A stretch of 64,000 bases of DNA, from assembly GCF_902170565.1 (NCBI RefSeq), contig NZ_CABHXX010000084.1:22278-86277 (forward strand). The letters are read 5' to 3'. Of the stretch, positions 19,841-29,949 are shown piece after piece. The notes beneath the pieces were generated by a model that had not been told where the DNA came from, searched no databases, and worked only from the letters and a program-made list of their open reading frames with translations. The stretch comes from Yersinia thracica (lineage in GTDB: Bacteria; Pseudomonadota; Gammaproteobacteria; Enterobacterales; Enterobacteriaceae). The stretch's first letter is position 1, and each line of letters starts with the position of its first letter. The position numbers and the translations under genes were made by a program.

Positions 19841-21082
19841 TCAATAGAGCAAACGCGAACGGATAGTCCCTGGAATCGCCTTCATGGCCTGCAATGCTTT
19901 TTCTGCATTCTCTGCATCATCAGTTTCAACATCAATAACGACATAACCGATATCAGCACTGGTTTGCAAATACTGCGCCGCGATGTTGACGTTCTGCTCA
20001 GCAAAAATTTTGTTAATGCTGGTCAGAATACCGGGGCGATTCTCATGAATATGCAGCAGACGGCGGGTGTTATCACCATGAGCTGGCAGAGAAACTTCTG
20101 GGAAGTTAACCGCAGACAACGTTGAGCCGTTATCGGAATACTTCGCCAGTTTACCGGCCACTTCATCACCAATATTTTCCTGCGCTTCCTGAGTTGAACC
20201 ACCGATATGCGGGGTCAATAACACATTATCAAACTCGCACAATGGTGAATTGAACGGGTCTTTATTGGTTGCTGGCTCTTCAGGGAAAACGTCGATTGCC
20301 GCCCCTGCCAGATGATTACTGGCCAATGCATCACACAGTGCCGGGATATCAACCACCGTCCCACGAGAAGCATTAATCAGCATCGCGCCCGGTTTCATCA
20401 GAGCCAATTGCTCAGGGCCAATCATATTCTTGGTGGAGTGATTTTCTGGCACATGCAAGCTAATCACATCACTCATATTCAGCAAATCAGACAGGTGGCG
20501 AACCTGCTGCGCATTCCCTAACGACAGTTTATTTTCAATATCATAGAAGAACACTTTCATCCCGACACTTTCAGCCAGAATACCGAGCTGAGTCCCGATA
20601 TGACCATAGCCGATAATACCCAGCTTTTTGCCACGGGCTTCATAGGAGCCAACAGCCAGCTTATTCCACTCGCCACGGTGTGCTTTGGCGTTAGCGGATG
20701 GAATACCGCGGAACATTAGCAGTAACTCGCCCAGAACCATTTCAGCTACCGAACGGGTATTGGAGAAAGGTGCATTGAATACCGGCACACCACGTTTAGT
20801 CGCCGCTTTTAAATCAACCTGATTGGTACCGATACAGAAACAACCTACTGCAACCAACTTTTCTGCTGCAGCAAAGACTTCTTCGGACAGATGCGTACGC
20901 GATCGAATCCCAACGAAGTGAGCATCACGAATAGATTCTTTCAGTGATTCGGTGTCTAAGGCACCTTTATGATATTCAATATTGCTATAACCGGCTGCAC
21001 GCAGATTATCAACCGTGCTCTGGTGCACCCCTTCCACTAACAGAAACTTAATTCTGTCTTTCTCCAGTGATACTTTTGCCAT
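19841..21082 (-). CDS. serA: D-3-phosphoglycerate dehydrogenase
   Basis: First enzyme of serine synthesis, 413 residues, NAD-dependent oxidation of 3-phosphoglycerate. Domains: substrate-binding part, NAD-binding motif LGIIGYGHIGTQLG (about 153-166), catalytic RGTVVD and the His in LTPHIGGSTQ, and a C-terminal ACT domain (HIENRP-like HENRPGILTSINKIF) for feedback inhibition by serine. The open frame runs 41 codons further upstream, but MAKVSLEKDRIKF is the family start (ATG at 21082). A CRP-type palindrome lies about 210 bp upstream. Confidence 0.96.
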   Translation of the reverse strand: MAKVSLEKDRIKFLLVEGVHQSTVDNLRAAGYSNIEYHKGALDTESLKESIRDAHFVGIRSRTHLSEEVFAAAEKLVAVGCFCIGTNQVDLKAATKRGVPVFNAPFSNTRSVAEMVLGELLLMFRGIPSANAKAHRGEWNKLAVGSYEARGKKLGIIGYGHIGTQLGILAESVGMKVFFYDIENKLSLGNAQQVRHLSDLLNMSDVISLHVPENHSTKNMIGPEQLALMKPGAMLINASRGTVVDIPALCDALASNHLAGAAIDVFPEEPATNKDPFNSPLCEFDNVLLTPHIGGSTQEAQENIGDEVAGKLAKYSDNGSTLSAVNFPEVSLPAHGDNTRRLLHIHENRPGILTSINKIFAEQNVNIAAQYLQTSADIGYVVIDVETDDAENAEKALQAMKAIPGTIRSRLLY

Positions 21083-21279
21083 GTCCCCGACCCTATTTTC
21101 AGACTTCAGATGTGGCTGACGATATCGAATGAATCCGGTCAGCACCCAGTCAACATAACAAATATTTCGCGGGCGGCAATACAAACGATTGCCCCCCGTC
21201 AGCATAACAAGCAGTGCAAATGTTAATTTATGGAATAAAAAACTGGCGGAGACTGAGTTAATGGCAGGTTAAGAAAATG

Positions 21280-21321
21280 AAATGATTAAATGTGATATAT
21301 ATCACCAAATTTAATCATTTT
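21280..21321. promoter_or_regulatory. CRP-like site inside a longer palindrome upstream of serA
   Basis: TGTGATATATATCACC (21291-21306) matches the CRP consensus TGTGA-N6-TCACA at nine of ten conserved positions. It is flanked by inverted arms AAATGATTAAAT (left) and ATTTAATCATTT (right). E. coli serA is reported to be under CRP and Lrp control, so a CRP role is plausible. A role as the end of the rpiA transcript cannot be ruled out. Confidence 0.6.
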
Positions 21322-21393
21322 AAGAAAAGAGTTTTAAAGGCACAATTTATCCGGGTGAAGCCAATAACCTCACCCTAAATAATATTCATTCAA

Positions 21394-22074
21394 CTACTTG
21401 AGCACGACCGTCTTAACACCATCGATCATCTTAACACCATCGGCAGTACCAATCAGCGCCACATCAGCACCTCGGTTGGCAAATAACCCCACGGTGACCA
21501 CACCGGCGATACCATTAATTTTATTTTCGAGCGCAATGGCATCCAATATAGTCAGGTTGTGCACATCCAAAATAACATTGCCATTATCCGTCAGGACATT
21601 TTGGCGATATTCAGGTAACCCGCCCAATTTCACCAGCTCGCGGGCAACATAAGAACGCGCCATCGGGATAACTTCGACCGGCAGTGGGAACTTACCCAAA
21701 ACATCAACCTGTTTGGATGCGTCAGCAATACAGATGAATTTACGGGAAATGGCCGCAATGATTTTCTCGCGGGTCAGTGCTGCACCACCGCCTTTAATCA
21801 TCTGCATTTGGCTGTTAATTTCATCCGCGCCATCGACATAAATATCCAGCACATCGACTTCATTGCAATCAAACACCTGAATACCATAGCTTTTCAGCTT
21901 AGCGGTAGAGGCATCAGAGCTGGAAACGGCCCCTTCAATTTGGCCTTTGATGGAGGCAAGGGCATCAATAAAATGTGCCGCAGTAGAGCCGGTGCCGACC
22001 CCAACGATAGTGCCGGGTTTGACATAATCTAATGCTGCCCAGCCCACTGCTTTTTTAAGTTCATCCTGAGTCAT
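21394..22074 (-). CDS. rpiA: Ribose-5-phosphate isomerase A
   Basis: Isomerase of the pentose phosphate pathway, ribose-5-P to ribulose-5-P. The start at 22074 gives [22 protein letters not shown], as in E. coli; 24 further upstream codons are open but not conserved. Motifs: VGVGTGSTA for phosphate binding, [15 protein letters not shown] with the catalytic Asp, and [12 protein letters not shown] with catalytic Glu. It is 226 residues, about seven longer than the E. coli protein, because the C-terminus carries a duplicated [12 protein letters not shown] unit caused by an 18-bp tandem repeat. Confidence 0.95.
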   Translation of the reverse strand: MTQDELKKAVGWAALDYVKPGTIVGVGTGSTAAHFIDALASIKGQIEGAVSSSDASTAKLKSYGIQVFDCNEVDVLDIYVDGADEINSQMQMIKGGGAALTREKIIAAISRKFICIADASKQVDVLGKFPLPVEVIPMARSYVARELVKLGGLPEYRQNVLTDNGNVILDVHNLTILDAIALENKINGIAGVVTVGLFANRGADVALIGTADGVKMIDGVKTVVLK

Positions 22075-22294
22075 GGTAAGTTCACGCCTTGATGTGAAAG
22101 AAAACCTGACGTCATTATAGAGCATATATATGATAAAACATCGCAATAAAGCCGGCTCATGTCGGCGGTAATTCTAGCTGGATCACAGTTACGCCGGTTT
22201 ATTTGTGGCGAGCCATCCGGTATTCCAACATAGAAAAATGAACAAAATGTGGCATAGTGCGGTATTAACTTAAATATTTGGAGAGATGACTCCG

Positions 22295-23188
22295 ATGAAA
22301 CGCCCAGACTACCGTACGCTACAAGCGCTGGACGCGGTGATCCGTGAACGCGGTTTTGAACGCGCGGCACAAAAACTCTGCATCACCCAATCGGCGGTAT
22401 CTCAACGCATTAAGCAGTTGGAAAATCTGTTCGGTCAGCCGCTATTGGTACGCACCGTGCCCCCTCGCCCAACTGAGCAAGGGCAGAAACTGCTCGCCTT
22501 ACTGCATCAGGTTGAACTGCTGGAAGAAGAGTGGCTCGGCAATGATAATGGCGGCGACACCCCGCTGTTGCTGTCATTGGCGGTCAATGCCGACAGTCTG
22601 GCAACCTGGCTGCTGCCGGCGCTAAAACCGGTGTTGGCAGACTCCCCTATCCGGCTGAATTTACAAGTTGAAGATGAAACCCGCACTCAAGAGCGGTTAC
22701 GCCGTGGCGAGGTGGTGGGCGCGGTCAGTATCCAGCCTCAACCGCTACCAAGCTGCCTGGTTGATCAGCTCGGCGCACTGGATTATCTGTTTGTGGCGTC
22801 AAAACCCTTTGCCGATCGCTACTTTCCCAATGGCGTGACCCGCTCGGCATTGCTGAAAGCACCTGCCGTGGCCTTTGACCATTTGGATGATATGCATCAG
22901 GCATTTTTACAGCAGAATTTCGATTTGTCGCCCGGCAGTGTGCCGTGCCATATTGTTAACTCGTCGGAAGCTTTTGTACAGTTAGCAAGGCAAGGCACCA
23001 CCTGCTGTATGATCCCGCATTTGCAAATCGAAAAAGAGTTGGCATCCGGTGAATTAATTGACCTAACGCCGGGGTTATTGCAACGGCGGATGCTGTACTG
23101 GCATCGATTTGCACCAGAAAGCCGGACAATGAGAAAGGTAACTGATGCCCTGTTATCTCACGGGCATCAGGTATTACGGCAAGATTAG
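22295..23188 (+). CDS. argP: LysR-type regulator ArgP (IciA)
   Basis: LysR-family activator of 297 residues that, with arginine bound, activates argO and other genes. The N-terminal winged HTH contains [20 protein letters not shown] (about 22-41). The C-terminal ligand domain is almost identical to E. coli ArgP. GGAGAG at 22280 directly abuts an ATG at 22286 but is nine bases from the ATG at 22295, so [10 protein letters not shown] is chosen. Its classical target argO lies about 1 kb away on the other strand. Confidence 0.95.
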   Translation: MKRPDYRTLQALDAVIRERGFERAAQKLCITQSAVSQRIKQLENLFGQPLLVRTVPPRPTEQGQKLLALLHQVELLEEEWLGNDNGGDTPLLLSLAVNADSLATWLLPALKPVLADSPIRLNLQVEDETRTQERLRRGEVVGAVSIQPQPLPSCLVDQLGALDYLFVASKPFADRYFPNGVTRSALLKAPAVAFDHLDDMHQAFLQQNFDLSPGSVPCHIVNSSEAFVQLARQGTTCCMIPHLQIEKELASGELIDLTPGLLQRRMLYWHRFAPESRTMRKVTDALLSHGHQVLRQD

Positions 23189-23189
23189 C

Positions 23190-23945
23190 TTATTTGACGG
23201 CAGCTGCGGGCGTGTTGGCGCTGGTTTTCAGCTCAAACACGACATCAACTTGATCATCAAAATGGATGGTTTGTTGCTCATAAGTTTGGGCTGCATCATT
23301 GGCTGGTGCGGCATCAGCACTCTTGAACATACGCGCTACCGGCATTGGCTGGTAGTTAGCGGCACGGTAACGAATACTGTATACCGGCCCCAATTTAACC
23401 TTAAATCCATCAGCCAAAGCGCCAGCCTGGCTAATGGCATTCTCGATGGCTTTTTGACGAACCTGTTCACGATAAGTGTCCGGGTTAGCAACACCAAGCT
23501 CGACGGAGTGAATTTCATTAAGGCCCGATTTGAGTGCGCCATCCAGTAACTCATTCAACTTATCCAACTGGCGCAGTGTCACTTGAACCTGACGTACCGC
23601 ACGGTAGCCTTTCAATACGGCTTCACCGGTTTTCTGATAATCATATTCAGCTTGAGTCCGGATATTAGCCGCATTGATATCTTTTTTCTCAATGCCACTC
23701 TTACGCAGGAAATCAAAATATTGTGCGACGCGGGTATCTGCCTGTTTCTTAGCCTCAGCGGCATCTTTGGCAGAGACACTCACTTCGATGGTAATGGTGG
23801 CAATATCTGGAGCCGCATCAACACTGGCGGTTCCCGAGGTGACAACATGCGGCCCTTCTGGTAGTTCGGCCGCCTGAACTTGCAGCGCCAAAGGTAACGT
23901 CCCTAATCCCATCATTGCGGCCAAAGCCAATGTCTTTAACTTCAC
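23190..23945 (-). CDS. yggE: SIMPL-domain periplasmic protein YggE
   Basis: Predicted secreted protein of 251 residues, DUF541/SIMPL domain. E. coli YggE lowers oxidative stress by an unknown mechanism. An N-terminal signal peptide (about residues 1-23, LALAAMMGLGTLPLALQVQA, cleaved before AELPEGP) is visible. A GTG start at 23945 is chosen: it follows AGGAGG by four bases, whereas the open frame runs 57 codons into an ERIC. Its stop lies one base from the argP stop. Confidence 0.92.
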   Translation of the reverse strand: MKLKTLALAAMMGLGTLPLALQVQAAELPEGPHVVTSGTASVDAAPDIATITIEVSVSAKDAAEAKKQADTRVAQYFDFLRKSGIEKKDINAANIRTQAEYDYQKTGEAVLKGYRAVRQVQVTLRQLDKLNELLDGALKSGLNEIHSVELGVANPDTYREQVRQKAIENAISQAGALADGFKVKLGPVYSIRYRAANYQPMPVARMFKSADAAPANDAAQTYEQQTIHFDDQVDVVFELKTSANTPAAAVK

Positions 23946-23974
23946 AGAGCCTCCTAAGATAATCATAATAAAAC

Positions 23975-24101
23975 TATGCACTAAATAATTCGAGTTGCAT
24001 GAAGGCGGCAACTGAGCGAGTCCCCAGGAGCTTACACAAGTCAGTGACTGGGGTGAACGAAGGCAGCCAACACACATGCAGCTTGAAGTATGACGGGTAT
24101 A
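23975..24101. repeat. Full-length ERIC between yggE and argO
   Basis: A 127-bp element whose central core, GAGTCCCCAGGAGCTTACAC with AGTGACTGGGGTGA, is very close to the classical ERIC consensus. The right end is GAAGTATGACGGGTATA. It ends 54 bp before the argO stop and so lies in the argO 3' region and the yggE leader. Confidence 0.93.
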
Positions 24102-24154
24102 AGACAACCGTAGCATATCTTACTAAATTAGGGATTCGGATTAATGATAAAAAC

Positions 24155-24772
24155 TTACAGACTCATTCCCTGCCGTGCTAACTGAAAAGCAATAAACCAC
24201 ATCACGCTCCCCACAAGTAGATTGATGACCCGCTGTGAAGTTGGGCGGTTAAGCCATGGCGATAACCACGCGGCCAGCAACGCCAGAGCAAAAAACCAGG
24301 TTACAGAGGCGCTCACGGCACCAAAAGCAAACCACGGCCGAACATCCGGTAATAGCTGGCCCCCTAAGCTCCCCAGCACCACAAAAGTATCCAGATAAAC
24401 ATGCGGGTTAAGCCAGGTCACCGCCAATAACGTGACCAGAATGCGCCAGCGCCCTTGCGCACCTGCGGCAACAGTTGATGACGAGCTATCGCCACGCCAT
24501 GCAGCCATTAATGCCCCCCAACCGTACCACAACAGAAATGCCACGCCGCCCCAAGTCACCAGAGCCAGTAGCAATGGAGAACGGTTCAGTAAAGCACTGC
24601 CACCAAAAATACCAGCACAAATCAATATGATGTCACTGAGGGCGCACAACGCGGCACTCATCAAATGGTGCTGCCGCTTAATGCCCTGATTCATCACAAA
24701 GGCATTTTGTGGCCCGAGGGGGAGGATCATGGCCGCACTCAGGGCAAAGCCTTGCAAATAGACAGCTAACAT
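24155..24772 (-). CDS. argO: Arginine exporter ArgO
   Basis: LysE/RhtB-family exporter of 205 residues with six hydrophobic segments. The family start [26 protein letters not shown] is present, including the conserved PLGPQNAFV. It exports arginine and canavanine. In E. coli transcription is activated by arginine-loaded ArgP and repressed by Lrp. argP is present about 1.5 kb away. The 210-bp gap toward mscS would hold the ArgP-dependent promoter. Confidence 0.93.
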   Translation of the reverse strand: MLAVYLQGFALSAAMILPLGPQNAFVMNQGIKRQHHLMSAALCALSDIILICAGIFGGSALLNRSPLLLALVTWGGVAFLLWYGWGALMAAWRGDSSSSTVAAGAQGRWRILVTLLAVTWLNPHVYLDTFVVLGSLGGQLLPDVRPWFAFGAVSASVTWFFALALLAAWLSPWLNRPTSQRVINLLVGSVMWFIAFQLARQGMSL

Positions 24773-24934
24773 ACTGTTACCTTTAAATAATACTCAAAAC
24801 AAACTGAGAGAATTGTTGAAGAATTAGCAGCATATTACGGGGAGATAACCATCAGAGGAAATTGATATTTCTTATCTACTATAAGTAAGTCTAATAATTA
24901 ATAAACAAAAGCTCGCACGGGAAAAGAAGATAAG

Positions 24935-24962
24935 AAAAACGGGCCAATAATAGCCCGTTTTG
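24935..24962 (-). terminator. Terminator of mscS
   Basis: Minus-strand stem AACGGGC-TATTATTG-GCCCGTT followed by TTTCTT, 24 nt after the mscS stop codon. Confidence 0.88.
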
Positions 24963-24985
24963 ACTGGGTTTACTGCTATCAGGTT

Positions 24986-25855
24986 TTATGCTGTCGGAGC
25001 AGATTCTGCTTTATCAACCTGATGCAAATGCACATCCATCTGCGGGTAAGGAATGCCAATTTTGTGGGCATCCAACGCGCGTTTGAAGTTCTCCATCAGA
25101 TCCCAATAAACGTCCATGGCATCGCCGTTGGTGGTCCAGACGCGCACGGTAAAGTTTAATGACGAAGCCGCCATCTCATTCAAACGCACGGTAACCCCTT
25201 TGTCATGCATGATGCGGGAATCGGCTGCAATGATGTCACCCAGCACTTTCTTCACCACATCAATATCAGCATCATAGGCCACACCAATAACCATATCAGT
25301 ACGGCGATTGGGCTCACGGCTGGTGTTGATAATGTTGTTGGCGATAATTTTACCATTCGGTACAACAATAATTTTGTCATCGACAGTGCGCAACGTGGTT
25401 GAGAAAATCTGCACCTGCACCACAGTACCGGCTACACCGCCCAGATCGACATATTCACCCGCTTTAAATGGTCGGAAGGCCACCAGTAACACGCCAGCGG
25501 CAAAGTTGGACAGTGAGCCTTGCAGCGCCAAACCGACCGCTAAACCGGCGGCACCAATAACCGCAATCACCGAGGCAGTTTGTACCCCAAGGCGCCCCAA
25601 CACCGCGACGATAGTAAAAGCCAGAATACTGTAGCGCGCCATTGCCGCCAGGAAATCTGCTACGGTGAGATCAATACCCCGTAACTTCATTACCCGACTG
25701 AGCATGCCGGAAACCACTTTGGCAATAATCGAACCGACAATCAGGGTCAGTAACGCCGCGACAATATTGACCGCATATTGAATCAGTAATTCCTGATTAT
25801 TCACCAACCAGCTACTCGCTTCATTGATACCATCAACTACGTTTAATTCGTCCAT
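24986..25855 (-). CDS. mscS: Small-conductance mechanosensitive channel MscS
   Basis: Heptameric inner membrane channel of 289 residues that releases solutes on hypo-osmotic shock. Three membrane helices are visible; the pore helix TM3 has the Gly/Ala knob pattern [20 protein letters not shown] (about 96-115), followed by [22 protein letters not shown], which opens the cytosolic vestibule domain. The C-terminus [13 protein letters not shown] is the expected beta-barrel exit. Gene order mscS-fbaA matches E. coli. Confidence 0.95.
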   Translation of the reverse strand: MDELNVVDGINEASSWLVNNQELLIQYAVNIVAALLTLIVGSIIAKVVSGMLSRVMKLRGIDLTVADFLAAMARYSILAFTIVAVLGRLGVQTASVIAVIGAAGLAVGLALQGSLSNFAAGVLLVAFRPFKAGEYVDLGGVAGTVVQVQIFSTTLRTVDDKIIVVPNGKIIANNIINTSREPNRRTDMVIGVAYDADIDVVKKVLGDIIAADSRIMHDKGVTVRLNEMAASSLNFTVRVWTTNGDAMDVYWDLMENFKRALDAHKIGIPYPQMDVHLHQVDKAESAPTA

Positions 25856-26050
25856 TTAAACCATCCTACAAATAGCTCCCTGCGGGAGAAATTACGCCAA
25901 AAGTGCTGCCCTGTGCTGACTGATACAGCGGGCAGTCCGTTTAGGGTAACCAACAATGGAGAATGTTGCCAATTTTGGCAGTCCCGTAAAGCCAACAATA
26001 ACGACTATAGAGTCGGTAGCAGCAGCTAAAAAAACAGCTCACTAACAACG

Positions 26051-26080
26051 AAAAAAGGCCCTTTCGGGCCTTTTAAAACA
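26051..26080 (-). terminator. Terminator of fbaA
   Basis: Minus-strand stem AAGGCCCGAAAGGGCCTT followed by a run of T, 18 nt after the fbaA stop. The GAAA tetraloop and GC-rich stem make it a clear intrinsic terminator. Confidence 0.92.
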
Positions 26081-26097
26081 GTCAAAATAAGACTGAA

Positions 26098-27177
26098 TTA
26101 CAGTACGTCGATTGCGTTCAGTTCTTTGAATGCCAGCTCTAGACGGGCAATCATTGAAACCTGCGCTGAGCGCAGCCATACGCGAGGATCGTAGTATTTT
26201 TTGTTCGGTTTATCAGCACCTTCTGGGTTACCCAGTTGGCCTTGCAGATAGCCTTCATTCTTTTTGTAGTAATCCAGAATACCTTCCCATGTTGCCCATT
26301 GGGTATCGGTGTCGATATTCATCTTCACTACGCCGTAGCTGACTGCTTCTTTGATTTCAGCAGCAGTAGAACCTGAACCGCCGTGGAACACGAAGTCCAG
26401 GCTGTTGTGCGGCAGATTGTGTTTCTTAGAAACATAATCCTGAGAATCACGCAGAATAGTCGGGGTCAGTTTCACGTTACCTGGTTTGTAAACACCGTGC
26501 ACGTTACCGAAAGAAGCGGCGATAGTGAAACGCGGGCTGATTGCGTTCAATTTTTCGTAAGCGTAATCAACGTCTTGCGGCTGAGTGTACAGAGAAGATG
26601 CATCCATATGGCTGTTGTCTACGCCATCTTCTTCACCACCGGTGCAACCCAGTTCGATTTCCAGCGTCATACCCAGTTTTGACATACGAGTCAGGTACTT
26701 ACTACAGATTTCGATGTTTTCTTCCAGGGACTCTTCAGACAGGTCAATCATGTGAGAAGAGAACAGTGGTTTGCCGGTTGCCGCGAAGTGTTTCTCGCCT
26801 GCATCCAACAAACCGTCTAACCATGGCAACAATTTCTTAGCACAATGGTCGGTATGCAGAATAACCGGAACACCGTAGTGTTCAGCCATCTGATGCACAT
26901 GGTGCGCACCAGAGATAGCGCCCAAGATTGCCGCGCCTTGTGGCACGTCAGTCTTCACGCCTTTACCTGCGATAAATGCTGCACCACCGTTAGAGAACTG
27001 AACGATAACCGGCGCACGCACTTTAGCTGCTGTTTCCAGCACTGCGTTGATAGAGTCGGTGCCGACACAGTTTACTGCTGGCAGAGCAAAGTTGTTTTCT
27101 TTTGCTATTGCGAACACTTTCTGAACGTCATCACCTGTGATGACACCTGGTTTTACGAAATCAAAAATTTTAGACAT
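26098..27177 (-). CDS. fbaA: Class II fructose-bisphosphate aldolase
   Basis: Zn-dependent glycolytic aldolase of 359 residues. Zn ligands lie in VILHTDHCAKK (His about 108-111), the Glu of LEIELGCTGGEEDGV, GNVHGVYKPGNVKL (His) and VFHGGSGST (His). The C-terminal domain MIARLELAFKELNAIDVL is the class IIA form. Last gene of epd-pgk-fbaA, 149 nt after pgk; this spacer contains an imperfect hairpin but no clear terminator. Confidence 0.97.
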   Translation of the reverse strand: MSKIFDFVKPGVITGDDVQKVFAIAKENNFALPAVNCVGTDSINAVLETAAKVRAPVIVQFSNGGAAFIAGKGVKTDVPQGAAILGAISGAHHVHQMAEHYGVPVILHTDHCAKKLLPWLDGLLDAGEKHFAATGKPLFSSHMIDLSEESLEENIEICSKYLTRMSKLGMTLEIELGCTGGEEDGVDNSHMDASSLYTQPQDVDYAYEKLNAISPRFTIAASFGNVHGVYKPGNVKLTPTILRDSQDYVSKKHNLPHNSLDFVFHGGSGSTAAEIKEAVSYGVVKMNIDTDTQWATWEGILDYYKKNEGYLQGQLGNPEGADKPNKKYYDPRVWLRSAQVSMIARLELAFKELNAIDVL

Positions 27178-27326
27178 GTACGTTGTCCTGTTTCGTCGAC
27201 TGAAGATAGCAGCTATCCGGGGGGATAGGCCCTAAATGTAAATCGGTTTTCGCCAACCTAAAGCCCGCAAGCTTTATTAGCTTGGCTAAAAGCGAAACGG
27301 GCGGCTCTCACCCCCCGTTATCTAAA

Positions 27327-28490
27327 TTACTGCTTAGCGCGCTCTTCCAACATCACAACCGCTGGCAGTTTTTTCCCTTCTACGAACTCAAGGAAAGCAC
27401 CGCCGCCAGTGGAGATATAGGAGATTTGGTCAGCAATACCGAACAAGTCGATGGCTGCCAGAGTGTCGCCGCCGCCCGCGATTGAGAATGCTTCGCTCTC
27501 TGCGATGGCGCGAGCCACGATTTCGGTCCCTTTACGGAAGTTAGGGAACTCGAACACACCAACCGGACCATTCCACAGAATGGTTTTGGCGTTTTTCAGG
27601 ATCTCTGCCAGACGTTCTGCTGATACGTCGCCCAGATCCAGAATTTGCTCATCATCTTTGATCTGATCAGCTGGCTTCAGTGTTGCAGCCGCCGTTTCAG
27701 AGAATTCAGTGGCAACACGAACATCAGTAGGAACGGGGATATCACAAGTTTCCAGTAGACGTTTAGCTTCTGGAATCAGGTCTGCTTCGTACAGAGATTT
27801 ACCGACATTGTGGCCTTGAGCTGCCACGAAGGTATTCGCGATACCGCCACCAACAATCAATTGGTCGGCAATTTTAGACAGCGCACCCAGCACGGTCAGT
27901 TTGGTTGAAACTTTTGAACCGCCGACGATAGCAACCATTGGACGCGCTGGGTTACCCAGTGCTTTACCCAAGGCTTCCAACTCTGCTGACAACAGCGGGC
28001 CAGCACACGCGATAGGAGCAAATTTACCGACACCGTGAGTAGAAGCTTGTGCACGGTGAGCGGTACCAAAAGCATCCATCACATACACATCACACAGTGC
28101 GGCATATTTTTTGGACAGAGTTTCGTCGTCTTTTTTCTCGCCTTTGTTAAAGCGAACGTTTTCCAGAACAACTAACTCGCCAGCTGCAATTTCAACGCCG
28201 TCCAGATAATCTTTCGCCAAACGTACCGGAGCAGACAATTTGTCTTTCAGGTAGTTAACGACGGGAAGCAAGGAGAACTCTTCATTGTACTCGCCTTCGG
28301 TCGGACGACCCAGGTGAGAGGTAACCATTACTTTAGCGCCTTGCTTCAGTGCCGCTTCAATTGTCGGCAGAGATGCACGGATACGCGCATCAGAAGTCAC
28401 TTTGCCATCTTTTACCGGAACATTGAGGTCCGCACGGATCAGCACGCGTTTGCCAGCTAGATCCAGATCGGTCATCTTAATTACAGACAT
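27327..28490 (-). CDS. pgk: Phosphoglycerate kinase
   Basis: Monomeric glycolytic kinase of 387 residues, forming ATP from 1,3-bisphosphoglycerate. The N-terminal signature [16 protein letters not shown] (about 14-29), substrate His/Arg region [10 protein letters not shown], hinge GGSKVSTKL and nucleotide-binding [10 protein letters not shown] are all present. It lies 102 nt downstream of epd, in the same order as in E. coli. Confidence 0.97.
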   Translation of the reverse strand: MSVIKMTDLDLAGKRVLIRADLNVPVKDGKVTSDARIRASLPTIEAALKQGAKVMVTSHLGRPTEGEYNEEFSLLPVVNYLKDKLSAPVRLAKDYLDGVEIAAGELVVLENVRFNKGEKKDDETLSKKYAALCDVYVMDAFGTAHRAQASTHGVGKFAPIACAGPLLSAELEALGKALGNPARPMVAIVGGSKVSTKLTVLGALSKIADQLIVGGGIANTFVAAQGHNVGKSLYEADLIPEAKRLLETCDIPVPTDVRVATEFSETAAATLKPADQIKDDEQILDLGDVSAERLAEILKNAKTILWNGPVGVFEFPNFRKGTEIVARAIAESEAFSIAGGGDTLAAIDLFGIADQISYISTGGGAFLEFVEGKKLPAVVMLEERAKQ

Positions 28491-28592
28491 GGTGAATCCT
28501 CTTGTTGATTCTCTTTAAAGTTGCATAAGCTGCACATCAACGCTGATATAACCGCAGTAAATCACGGAAAAACAATGCGTTAGCATGCCATA

Positions 28593-29609
28593 CTAGAAAC
28601 CGCTTTTGGCCATCGCCAATGTCGTATCCAACATTCTATTGGCGAAACCCCATTCGTTATCGCACCATACCAACGTCTTAATCAGGTGTTGCCCGCTGAC
28701 TCGCGTTTGTGTGCAATCGACAATTGCACTGTGCGGATCATGGTTAAAATCGGTCGATACCAATGGTAATTCCGTATAGTCAACTATACCACGAAATGAG
28801 CCTCTTGCTGCCTTTTGCAAAAGCTGGTTAACCTCAGCCACACCAACCGGGCTTGTTACGCTGACGCTTAAATCTATAGCCGTTACGTTGATAGTTGGCA
28901 CCCGCACCGAGATAGCTTCAAACCTGTCGCAAAACTTCGGAAAAATACGGGTAATCCCTGCTGCCAGTTTGGTATCCACCGGGATAATTGACTGGCTTGC
29001 TGCCCGGGTACGGCGTAAATCTTGATGATAAGCATCAATAACGGGCTGGTCATTCATTGATGAATGAATGGTGGTGACAGTGCCGGATTCGATACCATAA
29101 GCGATATCCAACAACTGAATAATAGGAATAATACAGTTCGTGGTACAGGACGCGTTGGAAACAATTCGGTGATCTGCCCGTAAATCTTGATGGTTAACAC
29201 CATAAACCACCGTAGCATCCAAATCATGTCCACCGGGATGGGCAAACAGCACCTTTTTGGCACCGGAGGTTAAATGCGCCTCGCCATCTGCACGGCTACC
29301 ATAAACGCCGCTACAATCCAGAACCACATCAATTCCTAACTCACCCCAAGGTAACTGCCCAATCTCTGGCTGATGTATCAACCGGATAGTATCGTCCCCG
29401 ACGTATAATTTGTCACATTCCTGACGAACATCCCAGGCAAACCGGCCATGGCTGGAGTCATACTTCAACAGATGGGCCATCCCCTCTGCATTAGCCAGCT
29501 CATTAATTGCAACGACTGAAATCTCTGCCCGGCGACCAGATTCATATAATGCGCGTAAAACGCTACGGCCAATACGGCCAAAGCCATTTATCGCTATACG
29601 GATTGTCAT
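28593..29609 (-). CDS. epd: Erythrose-4-phosphate dehydrogenase
   Basis: GAPDH-like enzyme of 338 residues (GapB) that oxidises erythrose-4-phosphate to erythronate-4-phosphate in pyridoxal phosphate synthesis. N-terminal Rossmann motif [19 protein letters not shown]; catalytic Cys in [12 protein letters not shown] (about 155). The substitution pattern around the active site, and position ahead of pgk-fbaA, fits Epd rather than GapA. First gene of the operon. The 340-bp gap upstream also holds the tktA terminator at its far end. Confidence 0.95.
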   Translation of the reverse strand: MTIRIAINGFGRIGRSVLRALYESGRRAEISVVAINELANAEGMAHLLKYDSSHGRFAWDVRQECDKLYVGDDTIRLIHQPEIGQLPWGELGIDVVLDCSGVYGSRADGEAHLTSGAKKVLFAHPGGHDLDATVVYGVNHQDLRADHRIVSNASCTTNCIIPIIQLLDIAYGIESGTVTTIHSSMNDQPVIDAYHQDLRRTRAASQSIIPVDTKLAAGITRIFPKFCDRFEAISVRVPTINVTAIDLSVSVTSPVGVAEVNQLLQKAARGSFRGIVDYTELPLVSTDFNHDPHSAIVDCTQTRVSGQHLIKTLVWCDNEWGFANRMLDTTLAMAKSGF

Positions 29610-29841
29610 GTTGCTCCCTGTTTCTGGTTATTATCATGCAACCCCATAGCGTACTGCAGCGCACCCTAAGATGTTAATCGTCTTATCACAATTCAGCCAG
29701 AATACTTCCGGCTTTTTCCTCAGCGAAATTGGCTGAAATGGAAAGTGAATCATGACTGAAACGCTTCAGCCAGAATAAACCAAACGAATCACAAAAGGAA
29801 TATCTGCCTGATAAAGGGCACAATTCATCCATCAATTGGCG

Positions 29842-29872
29842 AAAAAAAAGACCGCCGAAGCGGTCTTTTAAC
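29842..29872 (-). terminator. Terminator of tktA
   Basis: Minus-strand stem AAAGACCGC-TTCG-GCGGTCTTT followed by eight T: a textbook intrinsic terminator with a UUCG loop. It is about 80 nt past the tktA stop. Apart from this, 29610-29949 holds the epd promoter region, in which no defined site was recognised. Confidence 0.95.
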
Positions 29873-29949
29873 AGCTGCATTACCGAGCTTCTCATCACCC
29901 TTTACAGTGATTTATAGCCTTGATAACGTCATGCCGTTTTAACAAAAAA

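Noticed and set aside
19841..21205. 454-residue version of SerA
   Set aside because: The first 41 residues are not conserved; MAKVSLEKD at 21082 is the family start.
23190..24116. 308-residue version of YggE
   Set aside because: The upstream part is the translation of an ERIC; a GTG with AGGAGG gives a proper signal peptide start.
29686..29898. 70-codon minus-strand ORF between epd and tktA
   Set aside because: It runs through the strong tktA terminator and has no recognisable similarity.
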